Part shown: positions 1 through 14,100 of the stretch, piece by piece
Numbering within the stretch: position 1 is the first letter of the stretch
Layout of the letters: each line of letters starts with the position of its first letter
Notes under the pieces: generated by a model
Database searches by the model: none
What the model was told of the DNA's origin: nothing
The model's input: only the letters and a program-made list of their open reading frames with translations
Position numbers and translations under genes: made by a program
From: Holacanthus passer
Lineage: Eukaryota; Chordata; Actinopteri; Pomacanthidae
Assembly: GCA_025331565.1 (NCBI GenBank)
Contig: JAFREQ010000030.1
Coordinates: 8,244,501-8,308,500, forward strand
Direction of reading: 5' to 3'
DNA length: 64,000 nt

Positions 1-1997
1 ATAGTGTGTGTGGCAGTGTGAATGCACACATATACATGCATTTCTTTACAGATGACATTTAGATACAGTATATAGTATATCATTCTTTTTAGTCTTCCTG
101 TCTATAGCTTCCTTTTCCATACAACATTCCATTATTTCCCCTTTTTTTCGGGGCCCAGGCAAACCTGGGCCACTGTGGTAAGGACTCAGCCTTAGTACAT
201 GGTACACTCTACCAGGTGAGCTACTGGTGGACTTTACTTTCAGAAAATGAGACCTCCACCCAATCAGTTGTAATTTAGTGAGAAGTTAGTCTTATTTCCA
301 GGGTTCTAAAGCATATAGAATCACATACAAAACCAGTATTTAAGCTAGTTAGGTTTGAGATTTAAAGTCTAAACTCTGTTTTTGAGACTTTTTCTTGCAA
401 AATAAAAACATGCACGATGTCTTACTATATACTGAATACTAAATACTGAACAATGTAACTAAATCTCAGCTGTTGACAGTTTCAGTCCAACAAAAACATA
501 TTGGCGTTGATGTCAGCCTTTAGAGGGACACTCATCATGAGTTGTAGTATTCTGGTGTGGGCAGAACATAAAAATCTTAGATTATATTTTTTCACAGTAT
601 TTTGTGTCTCTATAGCTTGCCCATGACAAGGGCTAACATTGCTCAAAGACAATGACAGATTGTATATGTATATACAGGGGGGGCACATAAACAACTTTCG
701 TAATGTACTGTTGGAATCAGATCCTCAAAGTCAGTCGGCAACCAAGCAGTTGATACACAACAAAGATTTGGTATGTCGCTCCCAATCAGTGTGTTACCTT
801 GCTAGACCTACTGGTCCGAACCGTGGTTGGGAGAACTATGTTGTTAGGCTAATTACCTTTCTTTATCCTGGCTCATAACTGGCCGTCTGCTAACTAGCCT
901 AACAGTCTGGGCCAACTCTCCAGTGAAGAGGGAGAGATGAACATTGACTATATTTCTCTTCTCTGGCAGCAAATATACAGCCTTGCTACAACATTGGAAG
1001 GAAAATTAGCTTAGTTTGGGGAAATCAAGTGCTAATTGGAATTATTACATGGAACCACTTTAAGCACCATTAACACCATGGACTTTGCTGTGTTGCATGC
1101 ACAGGTTACATGGACATGAGACATCAAACAGATTAGTTTTTAGGTTTAATTTATTCAACGGTTGACTAAAACTTGGCAGTAACTGGAGCCACAAAAGCAG
1201 CAGTCAGTTGCAAGTCAGCTGCCATCTAAGTGGATGTGAGACCTGCTATCTTGCTGACAAGATAATCCAGAGATTTCTGCTGTGTGTCACATCAGATGGG
1301 CTTAAAACTTCAAAAATGACCTTAAAGAAATAAACAATTCCTACAGCAGCAAGAGAGTAGTTGACTATTGTATTGTTATTTTATTTACAGAACATTTGGT
1401 TTTATGCCTGATAATAATAGTGTGTATAACATTATCTTATTAATCCTGTCTAACAGCATTTTTGGACAATGTTACATGAAATATTATGTTTGGAAATTTC
1501 ATCCAACCAGAAAGACTTGTTGGTGACCACGACTCCAACTCAAATATTAGCACATTAAATTTGTAATTATGCAGACCACAGTTACTGTGTAGATTTGCCA
1601 TATTGCTGGAGTGCATCATGGGATGAGGCTTGGTTCTCAGGTTTCAGTATTTTCAGTGACTACTGGTAGGAACAGGTGAGAATGGTCAGAACTTGACAGA
1701 GAAATGGCATTTAGCTACACTAATTTTGCTACTACTAATTTTTGTTTGCTTCATTCTGCACAGGAGAATTCTAAAACTTAAGTAGCATTCAAAATATTAA
1801 TGATAAAATTATTCATTAAAAAAAGGTGGTCATGTAGACATTATAATCATTAGCAAAAAGAGTGTATTATGGAAGTTGACCATATTAAAAATTATGAACA
1901 ATTGTGAGATTGTAACAATAAACCTATAATGTTCACCAATACTGAAGAAGATGACAGCAACACAACAAAAATCAGTTTGTGTTTGTTTTTTTCTCAG
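1..1997 (+). other. intron upstream of the transmembrane exon (3' part)
   Basis: AT-rich unique-looking sequence, apart from a tRNA-derived SINE head at 150-231. I see no exon with teneurin-like content, so the cytoplasmic-domain exons must be further upstream. The open frame at 639-878 has no recognisable content. Confidence 0.7.
150..231 (-). repeat. tRNA-derived SINE head, degraded
   Basis: On the minus strand this reads TAGCTCACCTGGTAGAG (like an A box) and, about 40 bases later, GGTTTGCCTGGG (like a B box, GGTTCGANTCC with changes). The text between, ATGTACTAAGGCTGAGTCC, is typical of fish tRNA-related SINE units. It lacks a clean acceptor stem and has B-box mutations, so I do not call a functional tRNA. 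Confidence 0.55.
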
Positions 1998-2062
1998 GTG
2001 TACAGCCCTTAGTGCAGTAGGACTGTCTGTACTGCTCTCTGTCCTGCTCTGTTACTGCATAG
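1998..2062 (+). CDS. tenm2: tenm2 window exon 1: transmembrane helix
   Basis: The acceptor is a T-rich tract ending ttctcag, and the donor is ag|gtaaga. The exon supplies the third base of an Arg codon, then 21 codons reading CTALSAVGLSVLLSVLLCYC plus Ile, and one base of the next Ala. This is the single membrane-spanning helix of a type II protein: the cytoplasmic side is encoded upstream of the window, and everything downstream is extracellular. Two cysteines near the end of the helix (CYC) are visible; I do not assign them a role. A preceding exon ending in two bases of an Arg codon is required. Confidence 0.9.
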
Positions 2063-5036
2063 GTAAGACCACACACACATTTTTCTCTCTGTCTCTCTCT
2101 TGCTCACACACACAAGTACACACACACACAGACATACACATTTTTAAATGCTGTGAATTTATGTGCACACATTAGTCTTAAGGGTTAGCATGGCACAGGT
2201 TGGTATATTAGACTTTTATTGCTGCTTACCCTGATTTGTTCATAGTTGATCCTACCTCATCTCTCTGTCCAGCTTCATTCCCCTTCATTTAGCTGTTCCC
2301 TGTCTCACTCGGCTGCTTCTCCACCTTTGAGAGTCTTAGTTTTTATTTTAAAAAATAAGTTTCCCATTTTATGTGTTTTAATGTACCATCCCCCCACACT
2401 CAGCTCTGGTCTTATTCAGGAATTTTCTGACCTTTTATCAACCATTATGGCACATTATGACAGAGTTCTTAATCTTGGTGATTTTAATATTCATGTGTGT
2501 TGCCCCTCCTCCTCTTTTACTTCTGATTTTATCAAAGTTTTAGATACTTTCAACCTCACCCAACTTGTGAAGCAGCCAAGCCATGACAAAGGGCATGCAC
2601 TTGACCTTGTGCTGTCTCATGGTTTCTGTGTGGATGATGTGAACTTGGTTGATTTTGCTGTCTCTGATCACAAAGCAGTGCTCTTCCAGGTTCCTCTCCC
2701 TTCTACTGAGCCCAAACCCCCCACCCAAATTTGCTCCTGCCCCCTAAATTCACTCTCCATTCCTCGTTTTTGTGAAGCTTTTGCTGTCACAAATACAACT
2801 TCTAATACAGGTCACTGAGCTGGCCTCCCTGTAGATGAATGTGCCAGTGTTTTTAACACCACCTGCACGAACATTTTAGACTCTATAACTCCGATTAGAT
2901 TTAAAAAATCGAAACATTCTGCTCTCCCTTGGTTTAACAAACATTTAAGGAACTTAAAGAGACAATGCAGGAAGGCAGAACGGAAATGGAAAAAGGATAT
3001 ATTCACTGACTCCCTTGCCTCTCTTAAAGACTTGATGTTTGTCTATCAGCATTCCGTCAAAAAAGCAAGAAATACATACTTTTCTGACCTCATCACTGGA
3101 GGGGGGCGCAATCTTAGAATCCTTTTTAAGACCATTAATTCTGTGACCTAGCCAGCCTGTTGAATTCACACCAGAGCACTGCAAGGAATTTCTTATTTCT
3201 ATTGAACTTATTTCTACAATAAAGAGATTTGACAGAACATTGATGTTGATCATACAGAACTAGATATGGACTCCTACCCTCCTCCTCCTTCTACTCTTGA
3301 CTACTTTGATGAGATTTCTTTGTCAACCCTGGAATGCACTGTTGCTCTTGCAAGATCATCCACCTGCCCCTTGGACTGTGTTCCCACTTGGTTTTTAAAA
3401 GCTGTACTTCAGAAGGTTGGACTGGACATTTTAGCCATTATTAACTACTCCCTGTCCACGGGAATCTTCCCCTCGTCTTTTAAACATGCAACTGTTTTCT
3501 CCCTTTTAAAGAAGCCCTCACTAGACCCCTCTATTTTAAGCAATTTCAGACCCATCTCCAAGCTGCCTTTTTTATCAAAGATTTTAGAAAAAAAAAGTCT
3601 CTTCACAGCTTATTTCTTTTATGAATACCAATCAAATTTTTTGAGAAATTTCAGTCTGGTTTCCACGCCCTACATAGCAATGAGACTGCTCTGGTCAAGG
3701 TCACCAATGACTTACTGCTTACGGCCGACACTGCCTTGTATTCTATTTTAATTCTCCGTGACCTCAGCTCAGCCTTTTATACAGTGGACCATAATATCTT
3801 AAACAACGGTCTTAAGAATCATGTTGGCATCAGTGATGTGGCTTAAATGGTTTGTCTCTTATTTGACAAACAGGTCCTTTTCTGTCAGTCTTGGAGATGC
3901 CTCCTCCTCTTGTGCTGCTCTTTTTGTGGGGTCCCTCAGGGGTCTATTTTGGGCTCTCTTTTATTTACTATTTACATGCTACCCCTGCTGAAAATGTTGC
4001 GCCGCTTTGATAATGATTTGCACTTTTATGCAGACGACAAGCAGTTATATTTTCCTATAAAGCCTGGCTCCACAGACATTTCTTGCATTTTGTCCTGCCT
4101 TGCCAAAATCAGAAATTGGATGTCCGAAAACTTCCTGCAATTAAATGACTCAAAATCAGACATCTTCTGATGGGGCGGAGCCAGAATCTCAGCCAGTTCC
4201 GTGGAGCCAGTTCTAGCAGTATTAATAACCTCTCCTCTAGTCTGGGTGCCTTATCTAACAATGTTTGTAAAGAGGCCCACAATTTAGGGATTATCTTTGA
4301 CTCTGACCTGTCCACTGATTCTCAGGTGATTAAAGTAGTGCAGCCCTGCTTTGCTCAGCTGAGACAGCTAACTAAGATCAGGTCAGTCCTCTCCCCAGCA
4401 GACTTAGAAAAGGTCATACATGCTTTCATTTCCTCCAGACCTGACTACTGCAATGCACTTTATTCTGGCATCAGCAGGCGCAACATTCAAAGACTGCAGC
4501 TAGTACAAAATGCTGCTGCCAGGTTTTTACACACACCAAGAGGAGTGACCACATTACACCTATCTTTTCTGCCCTTCACTGGCTGCCTGTGAGTTTTAGA
4601 ATTGAAAAGATTCTACTGCTTGTTTTCAAAGCCTTGAACAGTCTGGCTCCTGCCTACATCTGTGAATTGTTGACTCCATATAAGCCAGACCGAAGCTTGA
4701 GATCCTCTGACAGGGGTCTACTAATGGTTCCAAAATCAAGACTTGTCACCAAAGGCGACAGGGCCTTTGCTGTCCGGGCCCTTCAGCTGTGGAACTCCCT
4801 GCCTGAGGATCTTAAACGAGCAAACTAGTTATTTTCTTTTAAATCTCTTCTTAAAACTCATTTTTATCATTTGGCTTTCCTTAGCTGATGTTCTGTTGTT
4901 TTTATTCTTTTTATTTACTTATTTATCATATATATATATATTATTTTTTATGCTTTGTATTTTATTTGCCATTAATTATTATAGTTTTTAATGTAAAGCA
5001 CTTTGTAACTCTGTTTTGAAAAGTGCAATACAAATA

Positions 5037-5133
<97 letters not shown>

Positions 5134-8100
5134 CCTCTCTGGCTCACCCTGTGTCAGCTGTTCTTGTAATCTTACCGCAGCATATGTTGGTTTTCACTCT
5201 TTGGTATGAGCCCATCAGATAACCGGACTGCCAGGGTTTTCTTTTCTCCAGGCCTTATTCCTCCCTCCACACTGCTGTTTTACAATATGTGCTATAGGTA
5301 ATGTGTAGGCTAATAAATTGGGCAGATTGTATGGCAAATTGTAGCTGGAATACACTTTTCAAACATTGTTTTGATATTACAGTAGCCTATGATGAACTGT
5401 TATTGCCAGCTGTACCATGAGAGTTTCAACATCATTTCATCCAAATCACTAAAATTGATCACAAAATAACTGTAAAAAAAAAAAAAAAGTGCACTGTCAG
5501 TGTTTATTTCAGTTTTGATTCTGACATATAAACATTAAGCTATTACAACATGCATATATATCTTAATTACCTTACTCTCTTTAGTGGATAAATGGCACAT
5601 TTGTAACACATTTAAGTTAAGCTTTCCCTTTGAATGAACTTTGTATAAATAAGGAGACCCTTTCCCTCACTGTGATTTTAATCCGCCCATGGTAGAATGG
5701 ATACATTTACGTTAGGTCCAAAATGGGTGGGCCAATAGAAGCCTATAACATCCTACATTCTTAATATTAGTCATGTTTAATTACAGATTTTGTGAAAATG
5801 TGAAACACAAGAAATAAGCCCAACATATTTCTAAGTGCATGCTCCAGTCAGAAAAGCAAATTACTTTGAGCCTTTAACATTCCAGTTGAGACCTTGCATT
5901 TACAGCTGTAGTCATGAAAAGCACGTCTGTGCTTTTCCTTCTCCCATACATCGCTTTAAAACTGTCAAAGCTGTTTGCTCCTTCTTAAATTGTGTGTGAA
6001 TTTTTTTTCTTTAAAAAAAAGAGAGAAAGAGAGAGGAAGGAATGATAGAGAGAAGGACAGGTGGTGTTTTTTTTATAAAGGTCATTGATTCCCACACTGA
6101 ACAGAAGCAATTATGACTGAAGCTGAGATGGTCCTTGGACTTGAAGATCCCTTGCCTCAGGCTAGTCCGTGTGTGTGAATAAATTTGTTGTTACATTCTG
6201 TGTGTGTATGTGTGTGTGTCATGGTTTCCCTCATGCAGCATTGTTAGACAGATGTTTTGTAACGTATCTGTTAAGTGTTTCCTGGGATTTTAGCATTCAT
6301 GCACACATATACTCTTCACACATACACACTCTAATGAATTGGTCAAGGTATGAAGGGATGAGGGTGAAGGATGAAAGGATGAGGATATGAGGTAAGGGAT
6401 GAAGGGATGAGGGTATGAGGTAAGGGATGAAGGGGTGAGGATAGAAATCAAGGTTGTGATTGGATGGATGAAGGATTGCAATGACGGTCTGGTGTCAGCT
6501 GGAGGTGGGAAGACAGGAGGGAAGCAGGGCAATCAAGATGCTGGGTGGGGGAGCTGTCTCCTTATGTCCATTGGATTTCAATATTGCCCCCCAGAAATGA
6601 AGATGAACGATATTGCAAGGTGTTTCTTATGTTGTTGTCCTGCCTAGATGCAGAGACAGGTCTGATGCGAAAGGAATGCCCAGAGTAGAGATCAAGGGAT
6701 ATTATGAATCTGGAAAAGATTTGCGATTTGTGATCATGAAACCAGAAGCATGTGACCACCTTGCCTGTTGCTGAGATGAACAGAGGGTTTTGAATGGATG
6801 GTTGACTGGCTAATCTAAAGCTAACATAGTCACAGATGGGTTTGATTCTAGTCGAAGTCGAAAGAAGCAAATGGACTGAGGTTGACAGGGACTGATTGGT
6901 CTTGCTGCATTTGAGGTGGTAGATGAGAGTGTCAGAGGAAGTAATAGGATTGTCAGACATGGATGCATGTCAAGATAACAGGTAATGGGAAGCAGTGAAG
7001 TGAGTGGCGCAGGTAGCCAAAGAATGCCAGAAGGAACATGGATTCTAAACTTTTGTCTATGAGTGGAGACTGATAGCCTGTGCAGAGAGTTCTGATGCAT
7101 TGGGCATGGAAGTCTGAAGTAAGGAATTAACTTTTTGGTATAAGGTGTGGGGCTTATAGAGACCTTTAGCTAACTGCCTTGCTGATGTGTGAGTGGAACA
7201 GAGTCAGACACGGTGCCCCGGTGGCAGTTTTATGAAGAAGTTAATTCTGCTGATGTAGACCCATATGATAGAGGATTTTATCTCGAAAAGGGAATTGGTT
7301 AATGTGTTGAAGCTAGAGGAGATCAGGACGTCAAGTGAAGGGATTGGAAGGCTGTGGTAATCATGGAAAGCTTTGAAGCAGTTCCATCTGGACACATATG
7401 ATGAGAGAGCTCAGGGAGCGATGCTGTTGAGGATGGCATCTTGTGCAGCAGTGACTAAATTTTCCAGCTGGGGGGGTCTGTTGAAGATGGTGGCTGAAAA
7501 CAATGGGACTGGAGTCCGAAGGGGGTCAGAGGCCAATGCTAATTGTCTGAATGAAAGTGAATCAGCAATCGAGTTTTTGTGACCTGGAATGTGGGTGGCT
7601 AGGATGATGAACTAGCGTTGGGCTGAGACCATGGTGAGCCTCCGCACAAACTATATAATGTCTAGACAATACAACTTTTTGCACTACTACCTTTCGTTAA
7701 TTATGTCTATGACAGGCTATTGTCAGAGTAGACAGCAATGATTTTTTTGTACCATTCGTGCCCCCAAAGAATGGCTGCTTTGACAACTGGGTACGTTTTG
7801 CAAATGGTGGCGGAAGGAGTGAACAATGCAGATTCAGCCAACAAAAAAGAAAGAAAGAAAGAAGAAAAAAGAAGAAAGCAGGGATGGACAGATGGGCTAC
7901 AATTCTACAGTTTCATTTAGCAGACGCTGAGAGTAAATACAACACACGCAAGGATCTAGTCAGGAGAAAACAACCTGGATAAGTGCCATAAAACAAAGTT
8001 CAAGTGCCATAAAACAAAGTTAGAGTTCAAGTTGCATCTGCAAACAGTCGGGTGCTGTCTGGCTTGGTGATCTTGTCATTCTAAAAGTAGGAAATTCTGT

Positions 8101-11100
8101 TCCAAGAGGAAATAAAATTGTGCTACAGTTTTAGCTCCATCTTGCATGCATCATTGAGCGCAACGTGGCCGTTGAGAGAGAGGCAACAAGGGAAAAGAGG
8201 TATGACGAGAAGGATTGACCTTGAGGGATAATATGCATGGCATAGTTGAGTTGGCATTTGGTGCATCTGTGGGACAGAAGGAAATGTGAAATGCAAAGAA
8301 AGTTCTGTGGATTTTGTGTGTGCTTGGAGTGAAATGGAGTCAAGTTGAAGTGAACTGTTGTTAAACTTGAACCAGGTGAACTAGGTCATTGAAGTTGTTA
8401 CATACTATCCTATCCTACTATGCCCTGGTAAAGGGTTGGTCTTCCTCTGTTATCCACACCATCGGAAAGAGGATGCGATGGAGCACAGCACAGGTCATAA
8501 TTTAAGGAAGTGTGGGCTGCGGAGGCTTGAGATGCAAAAAGAATGTGGTAGGTGTAGAGTCCATTGCCGCCGAACTGCAAGACCAGACTGAGGATGAGTA
8601 AATAGTCATCCAGCTTAGACCTGCAGTTGGGGAAGACGAAACAAATGATGTCACAGTGAAGGGAGAATTTGACCGGTGTGAGTTCTTTGCAATGGATAGG
8701 GAGTAGCTATTTGAGGTCGAAGGGACCAAGAGCAGTTTGAAGTTCTTTGGGGATATGGGGATTACATGTGGATGGGTGAATCCATTGAGCAAGGTCAACA
8801 TAATTACCAGCTAGGATCTGCTGCCCGAGCATGGGTGATATGGGGGCTAGTCGTGTGGACGCAACTTGGTGCACAGGAGGTAATGCAGTGGCTAAAGTGA
8901 AGCTGTTAGGCAGAGGAAAATAATTGGTAAAGCAGTGGAATTGACTGGGGGGAAAAGAAGAATCGCTGTTGTTTGAGTGGTCTGGACAGCTGTGATGGCT
9001 GGTGTCAAGGTGGGAGGACCTGGGGTGGCCGCAGAAGATGGGATAGGAAAGGTAGAAGCAAGGGAAGAGGAAAGGATGCTGGCATGGAGGGATGCATGTG
9101 CTTGGATTGCAACTCCGAAAAAGAGGGAGCTTGGCAGCATTTGATACAACTTGGCCCTCTGAGATAGCTGATGAGGAAGGCCGGATTTGCCGTGACGTCA
9201 TTGGCGTTGCTACGGACGCGAAGCAGGGAACCCGGAAGTGCTCTGGACGCTCGGAGGGCGGGTGTAGTGTAGTCCTGCGAGTTCGTGAGGAATTAGAAAA
9301 TTTTTGCTTGGGGAAATGTTTAGCTGCATGAGTGCGTTCTTCAGGCGAGCGATTGTCCACTCGGCTATATTTGAAGTTGAGAGACGTTCGGAGTGGTGAC
9401 GTGGTCGCGGTGGCTTCACTTGTCGTTTGAGTGATTGGATCTTGGACGGATCGGAGAGAGGCGTCTTGATAGGATGTCGTTCCTCGGACGCCGAAGACGG
9501 TATCTTCCCCTGGCGTTGCTGGCTGACGTGGAAATTGTCGAAAGATGAAAGCTGAGAGTGTCGGGGAATATGGATGGCTGAGAGTAGCCGAGATTGCTGA
9601 CGGCGCTGGATGATTGTCAGGACTCCGATATTTCAGGAGTTCGTCAAACAAATTGCTATCTGAAGTTGAGAAGGAGCTTGCGATCTATGGTTTCAGGTCA
9701 GCGTTTTTCTTCACTCGTGTGTCGCGGGTCATGTGAAAACTGAGTTAGAGGGGAAGGAAACGGATGTCGTGTGCTTAAATACTTCTGTGCTGAAATGGGG
9801 TGTGTTTGAATCGTGGTCTTTGTTCCTGAACCTAGTTATAAAACTTAATGATGATGATAGTGTACATAGTGAAGTGCATGTCTGAAAGGGTCTATGGAAA
9901 CATTTTAAGTTTTGCATTCTTGCAAATGTCCTGCAGCTCTATGGCTTTGCTGATGCTCAAACCTTCCCTCCTGGCAAAAAACACCATTACCTTTTTAGAA
10001 ATCTGTTAGATCACTCTCTAAGCCAATGCTTAATAATGAGTTCACATGAAAAACATGTGGAAATGGACTAGCTGCTGCATACCTTTAACAACATATATGC
10101 AAAGATAAAGGGGAATCCAGTTGCTGTTTTTGAGGTCACTTATGTGCAAGGCAAGATTTTGTTAACAAAGACACTTGTACACATACATGAATGCTCACGC
10201 TCACTAACTGAATCAAGGTGTGCCCCCATAAAAGGAGGCTCTGTATCAAACAAATACTCAGCAGCTACAAGACCTGTTGCACCCCTATTCAGTAAACCCA
10301 TTACGATTAATGTCTCTTTGGGACTCTAAAAGGGATGTGCTGATTTTTAATGACTGTAAAATACATTCATTAAGTCTTTTTTGGTCCAGTACTTTTCACA
10401 AAAAGATGTTGGGTTTTTTTCTCCACTAGCATTTGTCTTAAACCAGTTCATCTGATTATTCCCTTCAGTGTGAGTGGAAATAAGTTAAAGAATGATGATT
10501 CACTGATTAGTTTCAATTATTCCAGGAAGTTGCTCCCACTCCGGCATGTACAACATTGCATGCATGTGCAGTATCACATTGGGAGCTACAGCATAATATT
10601 TTGCAATAATTATGAGAGGTTGGATTTAATCTCTTATGAATGTGGCATGTCAGAAGTTTGTAAATAACAAGTACACTGTGTCAGAAATGCCAAAATGCCA
10701 TCACTTATGTTGCTGGCTGCCTTTCAGCATTTATGTCCAAATCATAGCTCAAGGGCATAGATATGGGTTGAAGATGAATTGGCTTTATAGGAGCTGTTCT
10801 TCATAGCACAGTACTACTGTATCTTTAGAATCAAAAGTGGAATTCTTTGTGCTAGATGTTAGCTATAATTTGGTTTCTCAAAACCTAGCAAATCATGGTA
10901 TCTGATAAAGTTCAACAAACCCATTTCCACTTCTGAGTTGTCTAAAATACTGGCTACCTTTTCTGTCCTCCCTGATTTTTTTTTAAAATTCTCCTCATTT
11001 AGGTGTAAAATGTGAGCATGGATACTTATATGTACATAAATAGTTGCACAAACACAAAATAACAATGTGCCTATGTTGTTTGAACTGGTTTAATTCTGTT

Positions 11101-14100
11101 GACTCCTTGTGATTGGTAAAAAATAGCTGTCCCACACTACAAATGGCTGATGGCTAAAATGTGTTTTTGCACATAGGCAAACATGAAAGAAGGGACAGTT
11201 GGAGATGTATTGTCCCCCATTCATGAGGATGAGTCCTACTGACTGGTGATTGTCTGACTTTTCTTTTAGTGTCACCACGAGGTTGACATTTCTGGCATTT
11301 AGTCTGTTGAACGATTGCAATGTAATTGGGTCGGACATTCATGTCCCCCTCAGGATCAATTTTAATAAGTTTGTGATCCGCTTACTTTTCGTCTAGCACT
11401 ATCAAAAATTCAAAATTTTAATTAGTCCAATACTTTAGTGTATGACCAAATACCTGCAAACTGAATGACATTCCCATTAGCTGTACTTTGTTTAGTGCCA
11501 ATTAGCAAATTTGAGCATGCTAACACACCAAACTAAGACAGTGAACATGCTAATCAATATACCTGCTTAGCATCAGAATATTATCATTGTCATTGTATAC
11601 ATGATAGCATTCCTACATTAGCATTTAGCTAAAACACCACTGTGCCTAAGTACAGCCTTACAGCGGCACAAGCATGGCTGTGGACGCTGTAGAAGTGCGC
11701 TGTTGACGATTCCAAAATATAGGACTATTTACAGTCAAAATCCCTCCATTACTTTGGTAGAAGAACTGGCAAAATGCCATAACTTTTTTATGAGTGTGCT
11801 TAAACTGTTGATTATCAATTTGACCCTTGACATAATGGATGCATTTTTTTTCAACATAATAGGAGGTTTAGGAGAAAAGACCATGGTCATCAAGATGGTT
11901 ATGACAAATAAACTATAAGGTATGGTTTTGATTAAGCAACAAAACACTTTGGGTGTGGTTAAGAGTTTGCATCATAATCACTTGGTGAAGTTTAGGAAAA
12001 TTGAAAATCCATGTTATAGTTAATAAAAAGACAAATATTAATTCCAGGTCTGTGACTGGGGGCAAACTAAGGTCTCCTGATGCTCTACAGCCTCCTGTCA
12101 GACGTGCCACATAGACCTCCACCAAAGTGACCTCCAAAACCTTCACTACATAAAAGGCATAATACTTCCTACAATGGCATTCAGCATTGCAATGGACAGA
12201 AATCATGAGGCACAGAATCGTCTAATATGAATGTAATTCCTTGGGATACTGGGCTGGAATAACTTTTTACTTGTTACTTGTTTACATGTAGCAATCAGAA
12301 TGATAAAGATGGAAGTCACCCCTTTTAACAGGTGCAACAAAATACACATGAGAGTAAGGGAGATGTAGGTAGACCTTTTTCACAACAGACATTTTGACTT
12401 GTCATAGCAGGAAAAGCACTGGTGTCGCTAATATCATTAATGGTGACTTCAGTACATTTAGGTGTTCCCTGCTATTCCGGTATGAATGCCTCCTCAGGGA
12501 ACTTAGACATTTAAGTAGGATGGAGCCATCATTTATGCTTTTAGTTACACCTGTGCTTTTCCTGCTAGGTAAAGTTTAAATGTCTGCTGTGAAAAAGGTC
12601 TATTATGTATATTAGTCTATTATGTCCACAGTGTGGACACCCTCACACAGTCCTGAGATTAACTCCAAGCAGACAGCATAAGTGAAAACACACACACATA
12701 GATGTGTAGGGGCTTTCCATCATATGATGGGAGTATTTCTTCTTCAGAAACATTTTCAGTTGCTGCACATTCGTAGTCCACACAAAAGATAAGTAATACA
12801 TACAGCACTATAACTGAAATACAAAAAGTGAAAGTTATCCCTGCCTCTACTGTAAACAGCATCTTATGTTTATAATGCATTTCCTTCTCTTAGAATGATG
12901 AATCAGGCTGCTGTAGTCCCTCTCAGTGTGTGTCCGATTAGATCAGATTAGACTGAAGAAAACTGAACTGGGATCAGTTTGCTATACTTAACGGATGCAG
13001 TGAAGGCTGACACAGCGCACCAGGTTGTTGATTCCAGTCCTGCTTTGAACACAGTAGGATAGTTTGTCTTCCCTCAATCTAAGCAGTTGTTCTGCTGCAG
13101 GGATTTTTTTAAAAAAAAGCTTCCACAGAATGGATTCCAGGAATTGATAAACCTGACAACAGGTCCATTGAATCAATTTACACTAACAATCCACCCAAGC
13201 ACTATGATGGATGCATAGTTGATGCCATTTATTATTACCATGACCTCCATCTAAAAGAATCATATGTAGTATTAAAGTTTTCAACCCAACTCTAGATTTT
13301 ATTAACCTTCCTGAAATCTACAACTATATTGCTTTGAAATGTTCTTTTGATTCCCAAATTTTCTAAAAAACATTCTGGTAGAGAAAACCAGTCTTGTATG
13401 ACTGTTACCATGGCCATTAATCCTCTTATCACACAGACACACACACAGACGTACACATGCATGCAGGCTCCTGTCGATTAGCTAGCACTCTCCCATGACC
13501 CTGTGCGCCTGTCCTCACCAGGAGGGGTTGAGGGTAACAGGCTAGCACAGCACGGCTCTCTAATGAGGCAGAGAAGTGTGTATGTGTGCAGAATCAGTGT
13601 GTATGAGTGTGTGTGTTGGGTGGGTTGCGTGAACAGAGGTGGTGGTGAGGGGTGAAGGGTGGGTTTGTGTGTGTGTGGCAGTGGTTTCTCTCAGGCTATG
13701 GCCACACTGACATTTTCAATTTAAAACAGTTTTTTGAACAAAGTTGATTTCTGTCCCAACAAGAATTTTAACACCGTATCAGAAATAATCCTTGTCCAGA
13801 CTATTGTGCTTGAAAACACATATCACGTGACCATTCAAATACACTTGACATGTGCATGGTGGTGTTTGATGCTTGCCCTCTGTGCATGTAGCCTGTAGTA
13901 GCATGATAAAATGCAGAATTTAACTGCACAAAGCTGCTAGCACAAACATCAAAGTCAGCATCGTCTGTAACTCATGTAACGTCTAGTTTACTTCTGGTAG
14001 TCAAGACTCATAGATATATACAGGCTTTCTTCCAGAAAGGGGTGACATGATAGGGGTGTAATGATTTAGGGAAGGACACATTATGGCCAACAAGACCTCA

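Larger units (their letters stand above)
6540..9700 (-). mobile_element. DIRS-order (Ngaro-like) retroelement relic, inverted to host gene
   Basis: Minus-strand order is gag-like, then RNase H end, then tyrosine recombinase. The gag-like part (9651-8500) includes GQQILAGNYVDLAQWIHPS, the IPKELQTALGPFDLK string, and, frameshifted, a LDDYL...QFGGNG...YTYHILFASQA block. At 7620-7560 are remains of an HIPGHKNSIAD RNase H end. The recombinase N-terminal SAM-like part is at 7395-7204 (WNCFKAFHDYHS to INFFIKL) and its catalytic part at 6960-6562 with HSFRI. Most of the reverse transcriptase is missing. Higher GC than the surroundings. Confidence 0.8.

Noticed and set aside
2246..2818. 190-codon open frame as a host protein
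   Set aside because: Contains LGDFNIHV and SDHKAV, the endonuclease boxes of an L2-like LINE; continuous with reverse transcriptase remains downstream.
5016..5222. Poly-isoleucine and poly-asparagine frames
   Set aside because: Translations of the (ATT)n/(ATC)n LINE tail.
8707..9651. 314-codon minus-strand open frame as a possible host gene
   Set aside because: Its wording matches gag of fish Ngaro-type retroelements, its neighbours in order are RNase H and tyrosine recombinase remnants, and it is frameshifted at its end.
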